Shown: positions 1 through 7,970 of the stretch, one piece after another
How the letters are laid out: the number at the start of each line of letters is the position of its first letter
Position numbering within the stretch: position 1 is the first letter of the stretch
NCBI RefSeq assembly: GCF_949769225.1
Contig: NZ_CATKPB010000006.1
Origin: Peptoniphilus_A genitalis
GTDB taxonomy: Bacteria; Bacillota; Clostridia; Tissierellales; Peptoniphilaceae
Length of the DNA: 64,000 nucleotides
Direction: 5' to 3' (one strand)
Translations under genes and position numbers: made by a program
The notes under the pieces: model-generated
Told to the model about the DNA's origin: nothing
Seen by the model: the letters and a program-made list of their open reading frames with translations, nothing else
The model's database searches: none

Positions 1-32
1 TAGCGAGTACTAATAGGTCGAAGACTTGACCA
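1..32 (+). rRNA. 23S rRNA, 3' end only
   Basis: The first bases match the conserved 3' end of bacterial 23S rRNA (the ACTAATAGGTCGA block followed by CTTGACC). Only the last ~32 nt lie in the window. The 5S gene follows after ~33 nt, the usual 23S-5S order, so the window opens at the tail of an rRNA operon. The exact mature end is estimated. Confidence 0.9.
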
Positions 33-65
33 AAGAGTTAAGGAAGAGATTAGTTTTTAAGTTAA

Positions 66-182
66 TCTGGTGAGAATAGGACAATGGACACACCTGTACC
101 CATACCGAACACAGAAGTTAAGCATTAATCCGCTGATGGTACTTGGTTGGCAACGACCTGGGAGAGTAAGTTATCGCCAGTT
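66..182 (+). rRNA. rrf: 5S rRNA
   Basis: This ~117-nt block carries the 5S hallmarks: 5' TCTGGTGA, the central CCATACCGAACACAGAAGTTAAG segment (slightly longer in the sequence itself) and the 3' end TCGCCAG, which pairs with the 5' end. Length and position behind 23S fit the family. No tRNA gene follows it. Confidence 0.95.
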
Positions 183-230
183 AAAAGGTCTATTGATGTA
201 AGGATTCCTTTGTCAATAGACTTTTTATTT
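183..230 (+). terminator. Terminator of the rRNA operon
   Basis: An AAAAGGTCTATTGA arm pairs with TCAATAGACTTTTT after a ~15-nt loop and runs into a T-rich tract. It lies directly behind the 5S gene and is a clear intrinsic terminator. Confidence 0.85.
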
Positions 231-312
231 TAAATACTCCTTTTAAAATTAGTAAAATATTTTGCTTTAATTATTCCACAATGAGTAATCTCATTACATA
301 TTAAAGATAAGA

Positions 313-344
313 AGATCTTCCAAGACCTCTTGGGAGATTTTTTT
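313..344 (+). terminator. Second hairpin plus T-run, no gene in front of it
   Basis: AGATCTTCCAAGA pairs with TCTTGGGAGAT (one G-T pair) and is followed by seven Ts. No ORF or tRNA lies between the rRNA terminator and this hairpin. It may be a back-up terminator of the rRNA operon or the end of a small transcript. The rest of 231-459 shows nothing else I can support. Confidence 0.6.
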
Positions 345-459
345 ATTGGAAAAATTTATATAATATGGGAATCTTTGAATGAATTATAAATAATCTGCCT
401 GACCTTAAAAGTTGGTGATATTGAATTATTTTTAGGGTAAACTATAGGTAGGTGATATT

Positions 460-1092
460 ATGAAAAGTAAAGTCGCAAAAGTTTTTGCTATTGTAATTAT
501 TCTTACAATAATTTTATTTGCAGCCATTCAAATTTATTTTTCTCCAACTCCAATTTTTAGAAGGAATAATTCTATGAACGGTGTTAAAGTAAATATTCAA
601 GTTTCCAATGATGAGAGAAAACCAATTGTAAGGACCTTTGAGAGAAAGGAATTTGAAAGTTTATCTGAGAGTAAGGTCATGAAAGTAAGGGATAAAATTG
701 CTGGAAGGATAGAAGGCGATATTCCTTGTATTCATTTAAATTATGATAATAAGATTTATTTTGAATTTACAAAAGATGGAAAAGTTTATGAGCCAGAAAT
801 ACCTAAAATAAAAATCTTTGCCTCTGCCTCTCACTATGATGACAAACAAAAACAGAGAGTAATAGAGGGCGAGTTAGATAGGCTTGATGACGGCAGATAT
901 TATTTTGAAACTAAGAGATATAGCACTCAATTTGAAAAATATTTTCTGGAATACTTAAGGATTGAAATTTACTACACAATTGATGGTGTGGACTATGTTT
1001 CTACTTTTGGGACCTTCCAAGATAATGCAAATGATGGGACAAACTTCTTTGACAATGAAAAGTTAGAAAAGCCAATCCCTCCAGAAGGATAA
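460..1092 (+). CDS. Membrane-anchored protein of unknown family
   Basis: A 210-residue protein with one hydrophobic segment near the N-terminus (about residues 8-28) and a polar remainder, so it is probably held in the membrane with its bulk outside the cell. The outer part is rich in charged residues and beta-type sequence (for example the YDNKIYFEFTKDGKVYEPEIP stretch near residues 95-115). I do not recognise a family. The start is supported by an AGGTAGGTG-type site just upstream. It is monocistronic and followed by its own terminator. There is no lipobox. Confidence 0.75.
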   Translation: MKSKVAKVFAIVIILTIILFAAIQIYFSPTPIFRRNNSMNGVKVNIQVSNDERKPIVRTFERKEFESLSESKVMKVRDKIAGRIEGDIPCIHLNYDNKIYFEFTKDGKVYEPEIPKIKIFASASHYDDKQKQRVIEGELDRLDDGRYYFETKRYSTQFEKYFLEYLRIEIYYTIDGVDYVSTFGTFQDNANDGTNFFDNEKLEKPIPPEG

Positions 1093-1124
1093 GATAGGCA
1101 AAAAAATTCCTCAGCAGTGATGTT

Positions 1125-1165
1125 TACCCTCTTTATTGGTAATCCAGTAAGGAGGGTATTTTTAT
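1125..1165 (+). terminator. Terminator, CCCTCTTTATTGG type
   Basis: TACCCTCTTTATTGG pairs with CCAGTAAGGAGGGTA, followed by a T-tract. Nearly the same hairpin reappears at 39645-39691 behind the thiamine genes, so this stem sequence is used at least twice in the window. Confidence 0.85.
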
Positions 1166-1303
1166 TTATAATTACAAAAGTGATTTTTTGAAATTTATTG
1201 GATTAAAATCATTACAATAATATAAATTATTTTAAAATTTTAGCTCTGATACAATTTATATTGTTTGAATATTGTATGAATAAAATAAAATAAGGAGAAA
1301 TTT

Positions 1304-3184
1304 ATGTTAAAAAGATTTGTTAATTTATTAGTTATTGTAATGTTTTTGTCTATATTTAATATAAGTGTATTTGCTTCTAAGGATAATGGACTTGAGAAAG
1401 TAAATTTTTTAAAGAAAAAAGGAATAATAGATGGTTATCCAGATGGTAGTCTAGGTCTTGAAAAAAATTTAAAAAGAAGTGAGATAACTAAAATTTTAGT
1501 TTATTCACTGGGGGATAAAAATAAGGCAATTGAATTACAAGGAAAAGAAATACCTTTTAGCGATGTTGGAAAAGATTACTGGGCTAACGGTGTAATTTCT
1601 TATGCAAAGAATAATATGAATTTAATTAGTGGCTATCCAGATGGAACATTTAAAGGTGAGAATAATATTACTAATGCAGAGCTTTTAAAGATTCTTGTTT
1701 GCCAAAAAAAGAATTTGAAAGCAAGTGAAATAAATAATGCTAAATGGCCTTACGATTGGATTAAATGGGCTGAAGAAGAAAATATATGTGGGAAAAACAT
1801 TAATCCAAATGCATACGCACTTAGAAAAGATGCTTTTGAGTTTTTATATAATACAATTTATTCAAATTCAGAAAATTATAAATCTAAAAACAAAAAATCA
1901 AAAAATGAGTCGGTAAATATAAAAGAAACTAAAGAATCCAGACATAATTATAACTATTATGAAAATAAGGAAAATAATAAAAAAAGTAATAATACATTAG
2001 TAAGTGAGAGTAGCTCAGAGAATCAACATGTTATTGAATTGAAAAAGATTTTAAAGGCAATAATCGATTCGAGAAAAGATGATTTATTAGAACTAGGAGG
2101 AGTGAAGACTCCAAAAAATGAAAAATCAATTGCTGATTTAAAAGCTCTTATGGAAGAAGCTAAGATTTTGTTAAATAAAAAAGATTTATCTTCAGATGAG
2201 ATTAAAAAACTTGAAGAATTAACAAAATTTGAAGGTAAAAAGTATATAGGATCCTTTAGAAAAATTGCAAAGAATATTCTAGTTGATTCCGAGGTATTGG
2301 GTGAAAGAGATGCTAGAAATAAAAACAATGGTAAGTATTATACATCTTTAAAGAATAATCAAATAAGAATAAAAACACTTCTTAGTGATGTTAAAAAAAT
2401 AGGAGAATCTGAGGAGAGATATATTAAATTAAATTATATTTCTAAAAAGGACTATGATAGCGTTGATGCAATTTCTAAATCTACACCAAAATATAAAAAA
2501 CAAGAGTTAAATAAAGATCTTTATAGTGTTGAAGAAAAAGATGGAATAATAACAGTTACTATAAATGGTGAATTGCCAGAAGATGTAAAAATCTTGAAGC
2601 CTATCATTTACTTAAAATATGCTGACAATATTTACTTTGAAAATGGTGATTTAGTTTATACAAAAATTCCAATGAAAACTTTCATTCAATTAGATATGGA
2701 TGACACAACTTTTAATAAAGAAACAATTAAAGAACACCTTGAAATGGATAATGTCGAAAATGTAAAAGACATTATAGTAGATGAAGGGAAAATACAAGAA
2801 GTACAAGATGTATTAGATGGTTCATCACAAGAAAAGGAAATAAAATTTAATGCTGAAGTTATATTTAATGATGGTAGAATTGGTGAATTAGAAGTGTCAA
2901 TAGAAGTTGATAAAACAGAGGACCATGATATTGAATTTACAGATATTTCTATAAAACAAGGAGATGAAGTTACTTTAGAAATGATTAAAAATGCAATATC
3001 AACGCCTAATTTACCTGAAATAAAAGAAATAAAAGTAGATAAAAATAAATTAGAGGATATAAAAAAGGCTGTAATTACTCCACCTTTAGAAGAGATAACG
3101 GTAATGTTATCAGTTGATATTGATTTTGCCGATGGAACAAGTGGCAGTGGTTTCTTTAATGTTATAGTAAAAAAAGCAGATTAA
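1304..3184 (+). CDS. S-layer homology (SLH) domain surface protein
   Basis: A 626-residue exported protein. A signal peptide ends near residue 24 (VFASKD). Two clear SLH repeats follow, at about residues 30-70 (GIIDGYPDGSLG) and 83-130 (DVGKDYWANGVISYAKN...GYPDGTF), and a weaker third repeat lies at about 147-188. SLH repeats usually hold proteins to pyruvylated cell-wall polymers. A lysine/asparagine-rich linker (about 190-235) leads to a helical region (240-360). Two beta-rich modules at the C-terminus have the pattern 'FNDGRIGELEVSIEV' and 'FADGTSGSGFFNVIV', like Rib-type stalk domains. The ligand or partner is unknown. AAGGAGAAATTT precedes the ATG. Confidence 0.85.
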   Translation: MLKRFVNLLVIVMFLSIFNISVFASKDNGLEKVNFLKKKGIIDGYPDGSLGLEKNLKRSEITKILVYSLGDKNKAIELQGKEIPFSDVGKDYWANGVISYAKNNMNLISGYPDGTFKGENNITNAELLKILVCQKKNLKASEINNAKWPYDWIKWAEEENICGKNINPNAYALRKDAFEFLYNTIYSNSENYKSKNKKSKNESVNIKETKESRHNYNYYENKENNKKSNNTLVSESSSENQHVIELKKILKAIIDSRKDDLLELGGVKTPKNEKSIADLKALMEEAKILLNKKDLSSDEIKKLEELTKFEGKKYIGSFRKIAKNILVDSEVLGERDARNKNNGKYYTSLKNNQIRIKTLLSDVKKIGESEERYIKLNYISKKDYDSVDAISKSTPKYKKQELNKDLYSVEEKDGIITVTINGELPEDVKILKPIIYLKYADNIYFENGDLVYTKIPMKTFIQLDMDDTTFNKETIKEHLEMDNVENVKDIIVDEGKIQEVQDVLDGSSQEKEIKFNAEVIFNDGRIGELEVSIEVDKTEDHDIEFTDISIKQGDEVTLEMIKNAISTPNLPEIKEIKVDKNKLEDIKKAVITPPLEEITVMLSVDIDFADGTSGSGFFNVIVKKAD

Positions 3185-3200
3185 TAAAAATATAATTATA

Positions 3201-3288
3201 AAACCCCAGATTAAACCTAAAGGAGACCTACTTTTGTTGGATTTAGACCAACTTTAAGGTTCACTTTATTAATACTGGGGTTTTTATT
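3201..3288 (+). terminator. Long branched terminator-like hairpin
   Basis: Outer arms AAACCCCAG and CTGGGGTTTTT enclose ~65 nt that hold two further stems: AACCTAAAG with CTTTAAGGTT, and GTTGG with CCAAC. The T-run makes it a terminator of the SLH gene. The A-run on the other side could also serve the convergent nrdG. It is longer and more branched than an ordinary intrinsic terminator. Confidence 0.65.
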
Positions 3289-3346
3289 ATTTTTATCTAA
3301 GCAGTTATATCTTGAGAGATTAGAAAAATATTATTGTAATTAAATT

Positions 3347-3841
3347 TTACAGGTCAAATAAAACTACTTCATTGGCTTCCAAGGATTTTTTTACATCAAT
3401 TATCCTTTGGTTGGAGGATCCTCGAAACCTAAGACTCAAGTCTTTTAGAGCTTCAACGAACCTTCCATCAACTAGGACGTCACATTCTTCTAAGAGTTTC
3501 TTTTTGTCCTCATCTTTTAAAATTTCTTCATAAGTATAGCCAGAGAAGATCCAAATTTCCTTTTGGACTTCTTTTTTTATGTCACGAAGAACTTGCAAGA
3601 GGTCCACTTCGTTTTGGAAGGGCTCACCACCTAAGACGGTCAAGCCCTTAACTTCATCTAACTTTAAATCTTCTATAACTTCATCTGTTTCTTTGCGAGT
3701 CCAAGGGTTACCAAAGTTAAAGTCTTGGTACTCTTCATTAAAACAATTGGGGCACTTGTGGGTGCAGCCTGTCACAAAAATTGTAGTCCTTATGCCAGGG
3801 CCATTGGCAACATCATACTTTCTTATTTGGGCAAAGTTCAT
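3347..3841 (-). CDS. nrdG: Anaerobic ribonucleotide reductase activating enzyme (radical SAM)
   Basis: A 164-residue radical-SAM protein, the usual NrdG length. The iron-sulfur motif CTHKCPNC (CxxxCxxC) lies near residue 26, preceded by the GPGIRTTIFVTGC family signature; TVLGGEPF follows at about 90. It uses S-adenosylmethionine to form the glycyl radical on NrdD in the cytoplasm under anoxia. Its start codon overlaps the nrdD stop by one base (TAATG), so the two are translationally coupled. No independent promoter is visible. Confidence 0.95.
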   Translation of the reverse strand: MNFAQIRKYDVANGPGIRTTIFVTGCTHKCPNCFNEEYQDFNFGNPWTRKETDEVIEDLKLDEVKGLTVLGGEPFQNEVDLLQVLRDIKKEVQKEIWIFSGYTYEEILKDEDKKKLLEECDVLVDGRFVEALKDLSLRFRGSSNQRIIDVKKSLEANEVVLFDL

Positions 3842-5964
3842 TATATGTGAAGAACCCTTGCGTTAATTTCCTTAGTACGGCCTTCATTCCAGAAGTTTTC
3901 ACCAAGGTAACCACAAGTACGTCTTACCACTGTAAGGCTTGACCTGTCTGTGTTGTGGCATTGTGGGCATTCCCAGTCGCCATGGTCATTTAATTTAATT
4001 TCGCCGTCAAAGCCACACTCTGCACAATAGTCTGACTTTGTATTAAATTCTGCATATTGGATGTTGTCGTAAATATATCTTACAATTGTCTCTAGGGCTT
4101 CTAGGTTATGGCCCATGTTTGGAATTTCTACATAAGAGATGCAGCCACCAGTTGACTTGTCTTGGAACTTAGCTTCAAAGTTGAATTTTTCAAAGGCAGA
4201 AATTTCTTCGCGAACGTCAACGTGGAAGGAGTTGATGTAGTAACCCTTGTCAGTTACATTTTCTATGATGCCAAATCTTTCTCTGTCGATGTTGGCAAAT
4301 CTTTGTGTAAGTGACTCAGCTGGTGTTGCGTAAAGAGTAAACTTAATTCCATATTCTTCAGTCCACTTATTAACAGCATCGTTAAGTGTGTCCATGATCC
4401 TCATAGCAAAGTCGTAGCCCTTCTTGTCAGTGTGGCTTACTCCCTTAATAAGCATTGTGGCTTCATAGATTCCAATGTAGCCAAGGGAAACTGTTGAGTA
4501 GCCATTTAAAAGAAGAGGAGCAATAGATTCGTGTTTGCCAAGTCTTGCTATGGCTCCGTGTTGCCAGTGGATAGGAGATGAATCGCTGCTAACCTTCTTT
4601 AGGTGTTCGTAACGTAATAGTCCAACCCTCTTAACTAGGTCTAGTCTCTTTTCTAGGATTTCAAAGAATTTTTCTTCGCTTCCTCCTGCAAGTATTCCTA
4701 TTTGAGGAAGGTTGATGGAGCAAGCTCCCATGTTAAATCTTCCTTCAAACTTGTAGTTGCCCTTTTGGTCTTTATAAGGTGGAAGGAAGGCCCTGCATCC
4801 CATTGGAGAAAATACGTTGCCTTCGTAGTTGGCACGCATCTTCTTGGCAGAAATGTAGTCAGGGTACATCCTCTTAGCAGTACATCTAATTGCAAGAGAT
4901 GTTAAATAATAATATTTTGAGTCCTTGTTGATGTTATTTTCATCAAGAACGTAAATTAACTTAGGGAAGGCTGGTGTAACATAAACACCTGCGTCATTTT
5001 TGATTCCTTGAATTCTTTGCTTCAAGATTTCTTCGATTATCATTGCAACTTCATCAACATATTGGTCGTCGTCTTCAAGCCACATAAATAAAGTAACGAA
5101 AGGTGCTTGACCGTTGGAAGTCATCAAAGTATTTATTTGATATTGGATAGTTTGGATTCCACTTTCAAGGTCCTTCTTAGTCATTTGATTTGCCATTTTT
5201 TCAGCAAGTTCAATATCTCCAAGAGTGTCAAGGGCAAGTGAAAGATTCTTTTCGTAAGACCTTCTTAGGTACTTGCCAAGGCAGGAAATATTAATACTTT
5301 GACCACCGTATTGGTTTGAGGCGATTTGGGCAATGATTTGTGTCATAACATTGCAGGCAACTTGGAAGGACTTAGGAGTTTCAATCATCTTGCCATTAAC
5401 TACAGTTCCATTGTCAAGCATGTCCTTCATGTTAACTAGGCAGCAGTTGAAAATTGGTTGGATGAAGTAGTCCATGTCGTGGATGTGGATGGCGCCAGAT
5501 TCGTGAGCTTCAACTAAGTCGGCTGGGATCATTTTTCTCTTGGCGATATCCTTAGAAACTTCACCAGCTATAAGGTCTCTTTGAGTAGAGGCAATAACGG
5601 CGTTCTTGTTGGAATTTTCATCCATTAAGTCTTCATTAGTTTCGTTTAGTAGGCCAAGTATATCCTCGTCAGTAGTATTTTGTTCACGCTTGTATTGTTG
5701 AACTGACTTGTAAGATTCGTAAGCCCTAGCAGTAGCTGGGTTGTCGTTTTGAATCAAACGATAATAAACTTCTCCCTCAATGTCATAGATTGATAGGGGA
5801 AGGCCCTTTGAGTTAGCAAGTTCTTCGATTTCCTTGGCAATTTCAAGAGCTTGGTCCTCTATGTAGACACCGGAACTTGAGTGCATAGCTTTTTCAATAG
5901 CGATTACAATTTTGTCCCTGTCGAAGGCAACTTTCTCGCCATTTCTCTTAATAACTTCTGGCAT
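3841..5964 (-). CDS. nrdD: Anaerobic ribonucleoside-triphosphate reductase (class III)
   Basis: A 707-residue protein of standard length. An ATP-cone regulatory domain covers about residues 1-95 (starting PEVIKRNGEKVAFDRDKI). The catalytic barrel carries FNCCLVNM and CNVMTQI. The zinc site lies near the C-terminus (CAECGF ... CPQCHN). The glycyl-radical site is in RRTCGYLGENFWNEGR at about 680-695. It makes dNTPs without oxygen. AAAGGAGAGATGG gives a good ribosome site. Two NrdR-box-like operators lie ~60-110 bp upstream, pointing to NrdR control by dATP/ATP. No class I or II reductase is in the window. Confidence 0.97.
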   Translation of the reverse strand: MPEVIKRNGEKVAFDRDKIVIAIEKAMHSSSGVYIEDQALEIAKEIEELANSKGLPLSIYDIEGEVYYRLIQNDNPATARAYESYKSVQQYKREQNTTDEDILGLLNETNEDLMDENSNKNAVIASTQRDLIAGEVSKDIAKRKMIPADLVEAHESGAIHIHDMDYFIQPIFNCCLVNMKDMLDNGTVVNGKMIETPKSFQVACNVMTQIIAQIASNQYGGQSINISCLGKYLRRSYEKNLSLALDTLGDIELAEKMANQMTKKDLESGIQTIQYQINTLMTSNGQAPFVTLFMWLEDDDQYVDEVAMIIEEILKQRIQGIKNDAGVYVTPAFPKLIYVLDENNINKDSKYYYLTSLAIRCTAKRMYPDYISAKKMRANYEGNVFSPMGCRAFLPPYKDQKGNYKFEGRFNMGACSINLPQIGILAGGSEEKFFEILEKRLDLVKRVGLLRYEHLKKVSSDSSPIHWQHGAIARLGKHESIAPLLLNGYSTVSLGYIGIYEATMLIKGVSHTDKKGYDFAMRIMDTLNDAVNKWTEEYGIKFTLYATPAESLTQRFANIDRERFGIIENVTDKGYYINSFHVDVREEISAFEKFNFEAKFQDKSTGGCISYVEIPNMGHNLEALETIVRYIYDNIQYAEFNTKSDYCAECGFDGEIKLNDHGDWECPQCHNTDRSSLTVVRRTCGYLGENFWNEGRTKEINARVLHI

Positions 5965-6024
5965 TTTTTTCCATCTCTCCTTTTATATTAAAATAATAAT
6001 TCCATTTCTAATGCAGATATAATT

Positions 6025-6071
6025 ATACTACATATAGTATATGAAAACCACAAGGAAAACATATATTGTGG
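6025..6071 (-). promoter_or_regulatory. Pair of NrdR-box-like operators upstream of nrdDG
   Basis: Two 16-nt near-palindromes fit the known NrdR box (acaCwAtATaTwGwgt): ATACTACATATAGTAT at 6025-6040 (about 13 of 16 positions) and AAAACATATATTGTGG at 6056-6071 (about 11 of 16). Their starts are 31 bp apart, the three-helical-turn spacing known for tandem NrdR boxes. They lie between nrdD and the divergent gene at 6170. Binding by NrdR is inferred. Confidence 0.7.
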
Positions 6072-6169
6072 TGAATATTGTAAAATATTTAAAAGTCAAG
6101 TCCTTTTCAGAAGAATTTGCTGAAAAAATTTTTTCTCTTTGATATAATCGACCTAGATTAGGAGGACCT

Positions 6170-6976
6170 ATGTTAAAAATTTTTACAGACGTATTAGATC
6201 CCTTCTTGTGGGGACTTTTTCCAATAATTAGAAAATTTGAAAGAAAATATAAAAACTTTTCCTATGAATTTGTCATGGGAGGACTAATTGGTAACTACGA
6301 AGAATTTTTGCCAAAGAACTTCAGAGATAAAAACTCAGTAGGTCTTGGGAACCAAATCCTCTTTGACATGTATAGGGCGAGTGGAACTATAACTCACATG
6401 CCAGGCTTTGAAGTTTCGCCAGACCTATTCACAGAGGACTACAAGTCATCCTATCCCTTGGACAAGTACTTCATATCAGTAGAAGAAATGAATAAGGACC
6501 TAGCCAGGGACTACATGAGAAAAATTTTGGAAGAAGCCATAGTCTTTCAGAAAAATATATTTAAGTTAGAAGTTCAAAAAGAAATCTTAGAAGGCTTTGG
6601 CTTGGACTATGACGAATTTATATTCAATTACGAAAACTCTCATGATTTATTTTTACAAGACAGGATGGGGGCCTTTGACTACAGGATAAAAAAACTCCCA
6701 GGCTTCTTGATAACAAAAAATTCTAGAGTCTTGCAAAATATAATGGACTTCTCAAGGGTAGAAGAATTTTTCTTAGAAAACCTAGACCTAGAAGAGAGAG
6801 AAGAAAACTTAAGTGAAGAAGAAAGAATTTTGGACTACATAAGGTCCTACGACTTAGTCTTAAAAGATGAAATTAAAATAGTCTTTGGAGGAGAAAAAAT
6901 CTTAGAAGACCTTATAAGAGATGGGAAAGTTAGGATAGAGAAAATAAATTCCTTTGAGATAGTGAAAATAATTTAA
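6170..6976 (+). CDS. DsbA-like thioredoxin-fold protein lacking the CxxC
   Basis: A 268-residue cytoplasmic protein. The N-terminus (FTDVLDPFLWGLFPIIRKF) resembles the start of FrnE/SpxH-type DsbA proteins, where this position reads like 'DPxCxWCW'; both cysteines are replaced here (DPFLW). The middle is helical with HMPGFEV and DYMRKILEEAIVFQKN, as in the DsbA helical insertion. Disulfide chemistry is therefore unlikely; an adaptor role like that of SpxH (which presents Spx to ClpXP) is possible but unproven. AGGAGG lies just upstream and TGATATAAT gives an extended -10. Family call moderate. Confidence 0.55.
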   Translation: MLKIFTDVLDPFLWGLFPIIRKFERKYKNFSYEFVMGGLIGNYEEFLPKNFRDKNSVGLGNQILFDMYRASGTITHMPGFEVSPDLFTEDYKSSYPLDKYFISVEEMNKDLARDYMRKILEEAIVFQKNIFKLEVQKEILEGFGLDYDEFIFNYENSHDLFLQDRMGAFDYRIKKLPGFLITKNSRVLQNIMDFSRVEEFFLENLDLEEREENLSEEERILDYIRSYDLVLKDEIKIVFGGEKILEDLIRDGKVRIEKINSFEIVKII

Positions 6977-6984
6977 AACTTGTA

Positions 6985-7018
6985 AAAAGGCACTAAAGAT
7001 AAATTAGTGCCTTTTTTT
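6985..7018 (+). terminator. Intrinsic terminator
   Basis: AAAAGGCACTAA pairs with TTAGTGCCTTTT, followed by more Ts, nine bases after the stop of the DsbA-like gene. Confidence 0.9.
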
Positions 7019-7135
7019 CTGCAAAAAATTATTATTTTTGTTATAATATTGCCGGAGACGGTATTATTTTTATGAACCGTACTTAAATATTTATAATTAA
7101 ATATTTCTCCAAAATAAATTTTTAAGGAGAGAATG

Positions 7136-7969
7136 ATGAAGGTACTAAGAAATGTACAAGAAGCTTTGGAATTTACCAAGGGAAATTACCAAAAGTCTGT
7201 GGGTTTGGTTCCTACTATGGGATTTTTGCATGCAGGTCACAAGTCACTTATTGATGAAGCAAGAAAGAACAACGATATTGTTGTCGTGTCTATTTTTGTA
7301 AATCCAACTCAATTTGGACCTGGCGAAGACTATGAATCTTACCCAAGAGATGAAGAAAGAGATTTTAAACTCTGTGAAGAGGCTGGAGTTGACGCAGTCT
7401 TCACACCAGATCCAAAGGAGTTTTATCAAAATCACAAAACTTATGTAACTATCGAAGATTTAAAGGACAACTTATGTGGCAAGACTCGCCCAATTCACTT
7501 TAGGGGAGTTTTAACTGTCTTAACAAAGTTATTTCACATCTTTAGACCTACTAGAGCCTACTTTGGCAGGAAGGACGCCCAACAATTTTTAATTGTTAAG
7601 AAGGCTGTTAAGGATTTGAATTTTGGAATCGAAATCGTTCCTTGCCCAATTAAGAGGGAAGAGGACGGCCTTGCAATTTCATCAAGAAATGTTTACTTGT
7701 CTGATGAAGAGAGAAAGGCTGCACCAGTTCTTCATAGGGCCCTAGAAAAGGGTAGGGCTGCCATGACAAAGGGCATGAAGGCTGAAGATTTAATTAAGAT
7801 TATTGAAGATGAAATAAAAACTGAAAAACTTGCTGATATTGAGTATGTTCAAGTTGTTGACACAGAAGAGATAAAAGACATGGATGTCATTGACAGGGAC
7901 TGCCTTGTTGCTCTTGCTGTAAGGTTTGGCACAACTAGACTTATAGACAACTTTTTCTTCGAGGTGTAA
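7136..7969 (+). CDS. panC: Pantothenate synthetase
   Basis: A 277-residue enzyme that joins pantoate and beta-alanine with ATP. Family motifs are plain: GLVPTMGFLHAGHKSLI (nucleotide binding) near residue 24, VVSIFVNPTQFGPGEDYESYPR near 55, FGRKDAQQ near 145 and ISSRNVYLS near 180. Two ATG codons lie in tandem (7133 and 7136); GGAG is only ~3 nt from the first and 6 nt from the second, so the second is chosen. No panB or panD is nearby. The next gene, two bases later, is a PanS-type carrier, so the pantoate precursor may be imported. Confidence 0.95.
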   Translation: MKVLRNVQEALEFTKGNYQKSVGLVPTMGFLHAGHKSLIDEARKNNDIVVVSIFVNPTQFGPGEDYESYPRDEERDFKLCEEAGVDAVFTPDPKEFYQNHKTYVTIEDLKDNLCGKTRPIHFRGVLTVLTKLFHIFRPTRAYFGRKDAQQFLIVKKAVKDLNFGIEIVPCPIKREEDGLAISSRNVYLSDEERKAAPVLHRALEKGRAAMTKGMKAEDLIKIIEDEIKTEKLADIEYVQVVDTEEIKDMDVIDRDCLVALAVRFGTTRLIDNFFFEV

Positions 7970-7970
7970 A

